Below, one piece after another: positions 44,733 to 51,942 of a DNA stretch of 64,000 bases. The position numbers and the translations under genes were made by a program. The stretch's first letter is position 1, and every line of letters begins with the position of its first letter. Below the pieces are notes generated by a model. It searched no databases. It had not been told where the DNA came from and was given only the letters and a program-made list of their open reading frames with translations. The stretch comes from SXNM01 sp964586155 (GTDB lineage: Bacteria > Myxococcota_A > UBA9042). The stretch covers positions 124,001 through 188,000 of the forward strand of contig CAZPHC010000005.1 of NCBI GenBank assembly GCA_964586155.1. The letters run 5' to 3'.

Positions 44733-45674
44733 TCACCGCCCCTGCAGCCGCACCCACGCCGCCTCGACCAAGCCGGCAAACGCCTCCCGCAGCTCCGGCG
44801 GCCCGACGACCTCGACGTCGCTCGCGCCCGGCATCAGCCGCCGCGCCGCCTCGATCGCCAGCCCAAATCGAAAGCGACGTACAAGGACGCTCCCCTCCCA
44901 ATGATCGCGTTGGTCGGGATGCCAACGTTCGCGCGCGGCCCACTGCGCCCAGGGGCCGTGCAGGCGCACATGGGCCTCGTGGACGGCGGCGACGTCACCG
45001 CCGATGCCGACGCGGCCGGCCAGGCGCTTGCGCAGGTCGCGCGGCGGGCGCTGCCACCGTTCGTTCGACGGCGCCAGGCCTTCGATGCCAGCGACGTGGA
45101 AGGTGCGGAGCTCGCGGCGCGCGTGGCAATACCCGCGCAGGTAGGCGTGGCCATCGTCGAGCTGCAGCAGCCAGGGCGAGACGAGCCGTGGGCTCGCGGC
45201 GGCGTCGCCCGCCTGCCACGGCGAGCGAAACTGGAACGTGACCGCCTGCTGCTCGCGGATCGCACGACAGAGCGCGGTCAGCAGCGCCACGTCGACGTCG
45301 GCGCCCCGGCTGGTGGTCACGACCACGAGCCTCTCGAAGTCCCGCCCTGCTTCGGCCCGCAGCGTCGCGCCCAGCGCCGGGCTCCAAGCGTCCATCAGCG
45401 CCCGCGCGGTGGCTCCGGCGAGCGCGCCCTCGGGGCCCGCGGTCGACGCCTCGACCTCGCCGCTCGGCAGCTGCCAGGCCGGGTCGTCCGTGACGTAGCC
45501 GCCGACGGCGCTGTCGTAGCGAAGCGGGCATTGCAGGTCGCGCAATGCCTCGACGTCACGCTTCGCGGTCGCGCGCGAGACGTGGAAGGTCCGTTCGATC
45601 CAGCCGATGGTGGGCTGGCTGCCGCGAGCGATGGCCTCCCAAAGGGCCCTTCGCCGCAAAGATGACGTCCTCAT
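44733..45674 (-). CDS. HTH-WYL transcriptional regulator of the cas locus
   Basis: A 313-residue regulator. The N-terminal winged helix-turn-helix (TIGWIERTFHVSRATAKRDVEAL) is followed by a WYL domain (VSPWLLQLDDGHAYLRGYCH, RRELRTFHVAGI) and a C-terminal WCX-like segment. WYL proteins sense nucleic-acid or nucleotide ligands and often control CRISPR or other defence operons. It lies upstream of csb1 on the same strand and diverges from the unknown gene at 45822, so it probably controls one or both. ATG 45674 is preferred to a TTG at 45710. A second, fragmentary copy lies at about 49830-50090. Confidence 0.88.
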   Translation of the reverse strand: MRTSSLRRRALWEAIARGSQPTIGWIERTFHVSRATAKRDVEALRDLQCPLRYDSAVGGYVTDDPAWQLPSGEVEASTAGPEGALAGATARALMDAWSPALGATLRAEAGRDFERLVVVTTSRGADVDVALLTALCRAIREQQAVTFQFRSPWQAGDAAASPRLVSPWLLQLDDGHAYLRGYCHARRELRTFHVAGIEGLAPSNERWQRPPRDLRKRLAGRVGIGGDVAAVHEAHVRLHGPWAQWAARERWHPDQRDHWEGSVLVRRFRFGLAIEAARRLMPGASDVEVVGPPELREAFAGLVEAAWVRLQGR

Positions 45675-45821
45675 GTGTCGCACGGTATCGGCGCGATGCT
45701 GGGTTCGCAAGACCCTGCCCCCGCCTCACACAAAAGACTTGCGCCACCTCCAACAGTCGACGACGATCGCCACGCGAGTCATGCACACGACGTGTTTTCA
45801 CGTGGCAACAAGGAGATTCCC

Positions 45822-46532
45822 ATGCAAGAGCATGAGGTTGCAGAATCGACAAATGCCGCCGTCACAATCCTCGATCCCCAGCGCACGGCGTTCTTCGACG
45901 AGGTCGTCGGCCACCTGCGCAGCCTGGCCCGTCGGGCGCAGCTGCAGCACGCGCTCGAGGTCGGCGACTACCTGATCGAGACCTTCTACGGCGGTGATGT
46001 CCACGCCTACTACGCGCCCGACGCCGCCGGCCACGCCAGCTTCGCCGCGCTCTGCCGCGAGCGGGCCGACGAGCTGGAGGAGATCGGCCATCCGCGCGAT
46101 CGGCTGCGGCTCTACATCCGCTGCTGGGACGCCTGGCGCCAGCTGCCGCCGCTGGTGCACGAGCAGATCGGCCTGTCGAAGCTGGTGCGTTTGCTCTCGA
46201 TCCACGATCCGGCCACGCGCAACGACGTCGCGGTCGCGGCCGTGCAGAACGGCTGGACGGTCAAGCAGCTCGAGGCCGCGGTCGCCGCTGAGGTCGCCGA
46301 CGAACGGCCGCGTCGCTCGCCGCCGCGCGCGACGGTGGATCGCGCGCGCCGTGCCGTGCGCGAGCTCGGCGTGACGACGCGCAAGCTCGAGAAATGGCAC
46401 GAGGTGCTGGCGACCCAGACGCCGCGCCAACGCGCCGCCGCGCGCGAGGAGGCCGTCGCCGCCGTCGCGCGCTTGCAGGCGCTGATCGCCGCCATCGAGG
46501 CCGTTGACCTTGAAGGTGGAGTGCCCGCGTGA
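45822..46532 (+). CDS. Unknown helical protein divergent from the WYL regulator
   Basis: A 236-residue soluble, mainly helical protein; ATG 45822 has an AGGAGA ribosome-binding site. Segments such as HALEVGDYLIETFYGGDVHAYY, RLRLYIRCWDAWRQLPPLVHEQIGLSKLVRLL and NGWTVKQLEAAV recall helical domains of phage or defence DNA-binding proteins, but I cannot name a family. The C-terminal third is Arg/Ala-rich. A decayed piece of the same gene (its first about 40 codons and upstream DNA) lies at 49690-49830 next to a piece of the WYL gene, which argues that the two genes travel together. Confidence 0.7.
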   Translation: MQEHEVAESTNAAVTILDPQRTAFFDEVVGHLRSLARRAQLQHALEVGDYLIETFYGGDVHAYYAPDAAGHASFAALCRERADELEEIGHPRDRLRLYIRCWDAWRQLPPLVHEQIGLSKLVRLLSIHDPATRNDVAVAAVQNGWTVKQLEAAVAAEVADERPRRSPPRATVDRARRAVRELGVTTRKLEKWHEVLATQTPRQRAAAREEAVAAVARLQALIAAIEAVDLEGGVPA

Positions 46533-46533
46533 C

Positions 46534-46568
46534 GATCGCGCGTACGCCGCGGCGCCCGTTGCGCGATC
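46534..46568. terminator. Inverted repeat between convergent genes
   Basis: GATCGCGC (46534-46541) and GCGCGATC (46561-46568) are separated by 19 bp and lie between the stops of two convergent genes. Possibly a bidirectional terminator; there is no T-tract on either side. Confidence 0.35.
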
Positions 46569-46590
46569 GGCCCTGCAACGTTCCCCGGGC

Positions 46591-47106
46591 TCAAGCGCGC
46601 CAGACGATCTCGCAGCGCAGGCGACGGCTGCCGTCCGATGATTCGAAGTTGCTGGTGTAACCGACGACGTGGCGACCATAGGCCGCGACGCAGCCGCGAA
46701 GGAAGCCTTCGACCAACGGCGCCGGCAGGGCGTCCGGGTAACTGACGACGGCCTTGCCTGGCTCGACCGAGAGGGTCCGCGGCAACTCGGTCTCGGGCAG
46801 GCCGCGCACGTTGGCCAGAAAGACCGCACGCCAGTCGGTCATGGCCGCCTCGACGGACTCGAAGCCCTGTGCCTCCAGCAACGGGCGCGCGCGGGACATG
46901 ACGTTGATGCCGACCTGCACGACCGTTTCGTCGGCGAGCAGCGCGGCCACGCGTCGACACTCCGCGACGTAGTCCGGCCATGGCTCCCAGGCGTCGTCCC
47001 GCATCGCGGTGACCCGGGCCCGCAGCTCAGGCAGCAGCAGCTCCGCGCCCATCAGGCTGCTGATGACGAAGCGAAAAGCGCTGCCGAGAACCTCTCCCTG
47101 AAGCAT
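46591..47106 (-). CDS. Unknown protein, possibly heme-NO-binding/V4R-like
   Basis: A 171-residue protein. A helical front (GSAFRFVISSLMGAELLLPEL) leads to a C-terminal segment (GFLRGCVAAYGRHVVGYTSN then SDGSRRLRCEIVWRA) that faintly recalls the HNOB/V4R fold and the myxobacterial DUF2378 group. This is a weak impression only. ATG 47106 is favoured by GAGGAG seven bases upstream; ATG 47136, which overlaps the kinase stop as ATGA, is the alternative. It is co-oriented with and directly downstream of the TPR kinase, so it is probably in its operon. Confidence 0.65.
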   Translation of the reverse strand: MLQGEVLGSAFRFVISSLMGAELLLPELRARVTAMRDDAWEPWPDYVAECRRVAALLADETVVQVGINVMSRARPLLEAQGFESVEAAMTDWRAVFLANVRGLPETELPRTLSVEPGKAVVSYPDALPAPLVEGFLRGCVAAYGRHVVGYTSNFESSDGSRRLRCEIVWRA

Positions 47107-47132
47107 TGTCGACTCCTCGTTCGCGACGGTGT

Positions 47133-49523
47133 TCATCCGGGGTCGCGCGCGTCGCGAATCGCGGCATAGAGACGCACGGCGCGGTGTTCGAGCCGCGCGT
47201 GGATCGAGGCGCCTGCCGGGCACGTCCGGAGCGCCTCCAGCGGTGGGCATCGGCGCCACCACGCCAGGGCCACCGAGCCGTGGCCCATCGCCGCGGCCAG
47301 GCTGCGGATGGCGTCGTCGACCGCGCCGACGAATGCCAGCACTTCTGTTTCCATTTCGAACCATTGCATTGCATCGAGGGGCGCACGGTGGGCAAGATCG
47401 ACCACGATCTGCCCCGGCGCCGCTTCGCCCAGGGCGATCGCCACGGCCTTGACGATCGCGCGGCGGACTTGCGCGTCGTCGTGTAGGCCGGCTTGATCCA
47501 GGCCGCTGTCGCGGAGGCGCCGCAGCGCTGCGCGGTCGCCGTTCCAGAGCGCGAGGCGGAACGTCCAGAACACAGCGGCATCGCGCGCTTCCGCTCGCCT
47601 CCCGAGCCCCTCGATCGCCAGCTTCGACTCGACGCTTCGCCCTTGAAGGCCCGCGAGGATTGCGCCGGTCAGTTCGCCGTCGAGCAGCTCCGGATCGAGG
47701 CGCGACGCGATCTCCAAGCGATGTTCGGCTTCGTCGAGGAAGTCTGCCTCCGCCAGCAAACGCGCGAGCATCGCATGTGCTCCGGCCAGGCTCGGCTGTC
47801 GGGCGATCGCGAGGCGTGCCCGTCGGGCTGCGCCGACCGCGTCGCCGGTGTGGAGCAGCGCGAGGGCGTGGGCAAATCGGACCTCTCCGTCGGTCGTGTC
47901 GACTCCTTCGAGTTGCGTCATCAACGACCGAAGTTCACTAGCGTTCTTCGTCGAAATTGCGCCTCGCAGGGACCAGCAGCGCGCCAGGGCGCAGGCGCGG
48001 AGCGCGAGCAAGGACGGCTCGTTGGGCGCGTGGGCGAGCGCATGTGCCAACAACGTTGCCGCGACGTCGACCAGGGCGGGATCGAAGGTTCGCAGGTGGC
48101 GTCGCGCCAAGGCGACGGCGGCGGCCGTCGGGTCAGGTTCCGCGGCTTCGGGCGTCGCGGCCGGCGCTGGCTCGCGTTCCGAGGCCGAGAGCGCGCGTGC
48201 GACATGGTCGGCGATCATGCGTGCGGCCTGACCCACACCGAATTCGCCGAGTCGCAACTCGTCGCTGTAGATCAGTTCGTCGGTCCGCACGCGTGTGACC
48301 TGAATCCGGGCGCGGACCTGGTCCTGTCGTCGTTTGAGTCGACAGCGCACCGCCCAGGTGATCCCCTGGGCCTCGGCGGCGCTGCGCGCGCATCCCCCCT
48401 CGCGTACCACACGCGCCAGGGATCCGCCTTCCACCACGCGGATCGAGCGCCTGGTCCCGAGTTCGCTCTGCAGGTCGTCCCGGAGGTCGTCGCCGACGTC
48501 GCAGAGCGCCGCGTCCTCTGTGTCGACCTCGATCGGGCGGATCCAAAGCAACGGCAGATCAGCCACTTCGTTGGCGGCGCTGCGCCGTCTGGCCTTCGGC
48601 GGCACGGCGTTTCCGACCGCACCCCGAACGGCGTCGAGCAACGCCGCACCATCGTGGAGTCGTTCGTTGGGGTCGAACGCCAGGCAACGCCGGATCACAT
48701 CCCACACGGCCGCAGGCACCTGGGGGGACATCGTGGTCAGCGGTGGCGGTGGGGTGCGCGCTTTCGACAATGCCAGCGCCATCGGGTTGGGTCCGCTCCA
48801 CGGCAAGGCACCCGCCAACAGCTCGTACGCCAGTACGCCGAACGCGAAGACATCGGCCGACGGTGTCAACGCGCCCCCCAGCGCTTGCTCCGGCGGCATG
48901 TAGGCCGGCGTCCCGACAGGCACGAACTGCCCCGTGGCGCCTGTGGTCGGCCCGCGCGACAGCCCGAAATCGGCAAGCACCGCAGTGTCGTCGCCGCGCA
49001 AAAGGATGTTGCCTGGTTTGACGTCGCGGTGCACCAGACCTCGTGCATGCGTCGCGGCCAGGCCTCGGGCGACATGGTCCAACAGGCGCAGCGCCGCGGT
49101 CAGGGTCATTCGACCGCTCGTGGCAAGGCGCGCTGCGAGCGAGCTGCCGTCGATGTATTCCATGACCAGGAATGTCGTGTCGCTGTCGTGGTGCAGCTCG
49201 AACACGCGCACGACGTGCGGACTCACGATCGCCCGTGCCGCCCGGACCTCGCGACGCAGGGCGCCGAGCGCGCTGCCGTAGGCGTGGACCTCTGTGTGCA
49301 GCAGCTTGACGGCGACGGTCTCTTCGAGCTCGAGGTCGAAGGCGCGGAACACCACGCCCATGCCGCCTGCGCCCAACTCCTCCAGCAACTCGAACCGCTG
49401 TGCGAGCCGATCCCCGGGGCGTGATGCTCCCGTCCCGGTGGCGGTTCCAGCCCATACGCGACAGTCTGTGTCGTCATCTGCGTGCCACGTCAAGGTAGGT
49501 TCGTGACCAGGAGGCCTTGTCAT
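47133..49523 (-). CDS. Serine/threonine kinase with TolB-like and TPR-like C-terminal regions
   Basis: A 796-residue kinase without a clear transmembrane helix. The kinase domain is canonical: LGAGGMGVV (50-58), Lys73, HRDVKPGN (165-172), DFG (185-187) and a PPE in place of APE. Residues about 320-450 (LPLLWIRPIEVDTED, LRDDLQSELGTRRSIRVVEG) resemble the TolB/FlgO-like domain fused to many signalling proteins. The remainder (about 480-780) is helical with TPR-like periodicity (AAVALARRHLRTFDPALVDV, LLAEADFLDEAEHRLEIAS). ATG 49523 has a GGAG site. It forms an operon with the 171-residue gene. A 22-bp palindrome lies about 70 bp upstream. Confidence 0.86.
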   Translation of the reverse strand: MTRPPGHEPTLTWHADDDTDCRVWAGTATGTGASRPGDRLAQRFELLEELGAGGMGVVFRAFDLELEETVAVKLLHTEVHAYGSALGALRREVRAARAIVSPHVVRVFELHHDSDTTFLVMEYIDGSSLAARLATSGRMTLTAALRLLDHVARGLAATHARGLVHRDVKPGNILLRGDDTAVLADFGLSRGPTTGATGQFVPVGTPAYMPPEQALGGALTPSADVFAFGVLAYELLAGALPWSGPNPMALALSKARTPPPPLTTMSPQVPAAVWDVIRRCLAFDPNERLHDGAALLDAVRGAVGNAVPPKARRRSAANEVADLPLLWIRPIEVDTEDAALCDVGDDLRDDLQSELGTRRSIRVVEGGSLARVVREGGCARSAAEAQGITWAVRCRLKRRQDQVRARIQVTRVRTDELIYSDELRLGEFGVGQAARMIADHVARALSASEREPAPAATPEAAEPDPTAAAVALARRHLRTFDPALVDVAATLLAHALAHAPNEPSLLALRACALARCWSLRGAISTKNASELRSLMTQLEGVDTTDGEVRFAHALALLHTGDAVGAARRARLAIARQPSLAGAHAMLARLLAEADFLDEAEHRLEIASRLDPELLDGELTGAILAGLQGRSVESKLAIEGLGRRAEARDAAVFWTFRLALWNGDRAALRRLRDSGLDQAGLHDDAQVRRAIVKAVAIALGEAAPGQIVVDLAHRAPLDAMQWFEMETEVLAFVGAVDDAIRSLAAAMGHGSVALAWWRRCPPLEALRTCPAGASIHARLEHRAVRLYAAIRDARDPG

Positions 49524-49593
49524 GGTCGAACTCCAGACAAAAATCGGTCACCACACCTTGCGCTCCGTGGAGCAGGAATGCAAGGGATGTCGT

Positions 49594-49615
49594 GACAAGG
49601 CGATCGCGCCTTGTC
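49594..49615. promoter_or_regulatory. 22-bp palindrome upstream of the TPR kinase
   Basis: GACAAGGCG and CGCCTTGTC form a perfect inverted repeat around ATCG. It is about 70 bp upstream of the minus-strand kinase start and could be an operator or a hairpin. No T-tract is adjacent. Confidence 0.45.
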
Positions 49616-49689
49616 GGCGCGCGCGACGACGGCGTTGACCGCGGGCATCGGTCGACGACCATCGAGGCGTCCGTCGCACGTCATGCGTG

Positions 49690-49830
49690 ATCCCACGTGG
49701 CAACAACGAGATTGCTGTGCAAGAGCGAGATGTTGCGAATTCTACAAACTGCGCTGTGGCGATCCCGGATTCGGATCGCGACGCATTCTACGATTGGGTC
49801 GTCAACCGCCTGCGCAGCCTGGTCGCCCGG
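49690..49830 (+). pseudogene. Relic of the 45822 gene (5' end and upstream DNA)
   Basis: The stretch starting at CACGTGGCAACAA matches 45800 onward: upstream DNA, then a start region reading VQERDVANSTNCAVAIPDSD in place of MQEHEVAESTNAAVTILDPQ, on to NRLRSLVAR. Homology ends abruptly at about 49830, where WYL-gene sequence begins. The original ATG has become GTG and the downstream two-thirds are missing. Confidence 0.8.
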
Positions 49831-50095
49831 CTTCGGACCGCAGCGTCGCACCGAGCGCCGGGCTCCAGGCGTCCACCAGCGCGCTCGCCGTCGCGCCGGC
49901 GAGCGCGCCCTCCGGGCCCGCGGTCGTCGCCTCGACCTCGCCGCTCGGCAGCTGCCAGGTCAGGTCGTCGGTGACGTAGCCGCCGACCGCGGCGTCGTAG
50001 CGAAGCGGGCATTGCAGGTCGCGCAGATGCCTCGACGCCACGCTTCGCGGTCGCTCGCGAGACGTGGAAGGTCCGCTCGATCCAGCCGTCCGAGC
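49830..50095 (-). pseudogene. Relic of the WYL regulator (N-terminal third)
   Basis: The minus strand encodes RDLQCPLRYDAAVGGYVTDD and further residues to LEWSPALGATLR-like sequence, close to residues of the intact WYL regulator at 44733-45674. It lacks most of the WYL domain, and its helix-turn-helix part (towards 50095) is frame-disrupted. It corresponds to about 45350-45605 of the intact locus. Confidence 0.8.
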
Positions 50096-50161
50096 AGAGC
50101 GTCAGACGCCGCGCACCATCTCACGACAAACGCCCAAGGCCCGACCGCCACCGCCGCGCAA

Positions 50162-50196
50162 GCAGGCTTCGACGGCGCCGCGCCGTCGAAGCCTGC
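50162..50196. repeat. 35-bp perfect inverted repeat (strong hairpin)
   Basis: Sixteen-base arms beginning GCAGGCTTCGACGGCG flank the three bases CCG. It lies between the WYL relic and the lipoprotein at 50426. No gene ends immediately beside it, so it is more likely a decayed mobile or REP-type element, or an attenuator-like hairpin, than a simple terminator. Confidence 0.7.
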
Positions 50197-50425
50197 ACCG
50201 CCGCGCCACGATCCCGCGAGAGTCGGCCTGATCCAATGCCAGCGCCTCCCGCAGCGCCGCCACCGCCGCAGCCGTAGCGCGCTGTGCTGGCCGCCAGCGA
50301 CACATCGCGTACCGTCCGCCGCAGTCGCAAGGTCAAGCCGGTAGGATCTGCGCAGGGTGACAAGCCGACGCGTGCCCGCGACGATCCTCGTCGCCGCGGC
50401 GCCCCGCCCCGGCGAGGAGGCCCCC

Positions 50426-51385
50426 ATGCAAACCACGCGGACGACCCCCGCGCTGGCCCTGCTGCTCGTCGCGTCGCTGCTGGCGACGGCCTGCGGCAAC
50501 GACGGCGGCTCGGGCGGCACGACCACCACCAGCGGCCAGGACACCACGGCCAGCACCGGCGACGGCAGCGGCGAGACCACGGCCGACAGCGCCGGCGGCG
50601 CCGAGACGACGACGGGCGACACGACGACGGGCGACGCGGCCAGCACCGAGGACGCGGCCAGCGCCGAAGACACGGCCAGCGCCGAAGACACGGCCAGCGC
50701 CGAAGACACGGCCAAGGCCGAAGATACGGCCACGGCGGAGGATACGGCCACCGCCGAAGACACCGCCGCCGCCGAAGACACCGCCGCCGCCGAAGACACC
50801 GCCGCCGCCGAGGACACCGCCGTCGCCGACACCGCGCCCAACCCTTGCGGCGATGGCGTATGCAACAACGGCGAGACCAACGCCACCTGCGCCAAGGACT
50901 GCCCGCCCGTCTGCGGCGACAAGATCTGCAACGGCAACGAGAAGATGCAGACCTGCCCCTCGGACTGCCCGCCGGTCTGCGGCGACAAGGTCTGCATCTT
51001 CGGCGCCGAGACCTGGGAGAGCTGCGCCGCCGACTGCGGCGAGGGCCCGCCCGGCAAGTACTGCGGCGACGGCATCTGCGACTACCCCAACGAGACCTAC
51101 ACCAGCTGCTCGCAGGACTGTGGCCCCGGGCCGCCGTCGTTCTGGTGCGGCGACGGCAAGTGTGCGCTCTCGGCGGGCGAGTCGACGTACAAATGCCCGT
51201 ACGATTGCAATTGCACCGTCGACGCCAATTGCACCGGCGGCAAGGTCTGCTACCAGTTCGCCTGCATCAACAGCTGCAAGGGCAAGTGCGGCAAGTTCAG
51301 CAACCTCGCGCCCTGCCAATGCGACTCCAAGTGCGCGCAGAGCAACGACTGCTGCCCGGACAAGCTGGTGCTCTGCGGACCGTAG
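50426..51385 (+). CDS. Lipoprotein with AEDTA repeats and a somatomedin-B-like domain
   Basis: A 319-residue secreted lipoprotein. The signal peptide ends in the lipobox ATAC near residue 23. A low-complexity linker follows, with about a dozen five-residue AEDTA-type repeats. Next come four short CGDGxCxxGE / C..DC modules, and finally a Cys array CKGKC, CQC, C, CC, C (about 283-316) whose spacing fits a somatomedin-B domain. Such modules are typical of extracellular proteins in animals and myxobacteria. ATG 50426 has GGAGG upstream. Probably displayed on the outer membrane; partner unknown. Confidence 0.78.
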   Translation: MQTTRTTPALALLLVASLLATACGNDGGSGGTTTTSGQDTTASTGDGSGETTADSAGGAETTTGDTTTGDAASTEDAASAEDTASAEDTASAEDTAKAEDTATAEDTATAEDTAAAEDTAAAEDTAAAEDTAVADTAPNPCGDGVCNNGETNATCAKDCPPVCGDKICNGNEKMQTCPSDCPPVCGDKVCIFGAETWESCAADCGEGPPGKYCGDGICDYPNETYTSCSQDCGPGPPSFWCGDGKCALSAGESTYKCPYDCNCTVDANCTGGKVCYQFACINSCKGKCGKFSNLAPCQCDSKCAQSNDCCPDKLVLCGP

Positions 51386-51492
51386 AGAGGCTCCTGGTCG
51401 CTGCGTCCTGGGGCAACGCTGCGCGCCCCTGACGTGGTGCCTTCCGGTGGCGACCGGCGTGCGCTACAACCGCGGCACGCCAGGAGCCAGCC

Positions 51493-51942
51493 ATGCCCGC
51501 CGCCGCCGACATCGTCCACTTCCAGGGCCCCATCGCCGTGACCGGCGCCTACCTCGAGCTCTGGTACTGGCTGCTGCTGGGCCTGCAACGCGGCACCAAG
51601 TACAAGCTCGTCGCCGAATACGCCGCGCGCGGCGAGCAGTTCGACCGCTACTTCGGCCAGGACCGGCGCATGCTCGCGGCCGACCGCGCCGTCGCCAACA
51701 CCCAGGAGCAGATGGTGCCGTTCCTGACGGCGCTCTGGCTGCACGCGGTCTTCGTCTCGCCGTCGACCGCCACGGCGCTCGGCGCGGCCTACGTCGTGTT
51801 GCGCGCGCTCTACCCGCTGCTGCTCGGCAAGTCGCTCGGCGGCACGCAGTCCAAGCGGGTGTTCGCCGTGACCGGGCCGTCGTACGGCATCGTCGCGTAC
51901 CTGGTCATCAGCACGGTGGTGGCGGCGTTGTCGGCGGGCTAG
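51493..51942 (+). CDS. MAPEG-family membrane protein
   Basis: A 149-residue integral membrane protein with about four hydrophobic helices and the MAPEG-type segment ADRAVANTQEQMVPFLTALW (about 57-76). The family includes glutathione transferases and eicosanoid-metabolising enzymes in eukaryotes and many bacterial members of unknown substrate. It starts after GGAGCC. The gene stands alone and overlaps the stop of the convergent VanY-TSP3 gene by four bases. Confidence 0.8.
   Translation: MPAAADIVHFQGPIAVTGAYLELWYWLLLGLQRGTKYKLVAEYAARGEQFDRYFGQDRRMLAADRAVANTQEQMVPFLTALWLHAVFVSPSTATALGAAYVVLRALYPLLLGKSLGGTQSKRVFAVTGPSYGIVAYLVISTVVAALSAG

Larger units (their letters stand above)
49524..50425. 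other. Gene-poor region with relics and palindromes
   Basis: About 900 bp without a credible intact gene. It contains a 22-bp palindrome (49594-49615), the joined relics of the 45822 gene and the WYL gene (about 49690-50095), a 35-bp hairpin (50162-50196) and the upstream DNA of the lipoprotein at 50426. Open frames that span it (for example 49697-50344 on +) run across the relic joint and are not real genes. Confidence 0.6.

Noticed and set aside
49697..50344. 215-residue + strand open frame
   Set aside because: It crosses the relic joint and the antisense of the WYL fragment, so it is a chance frame.
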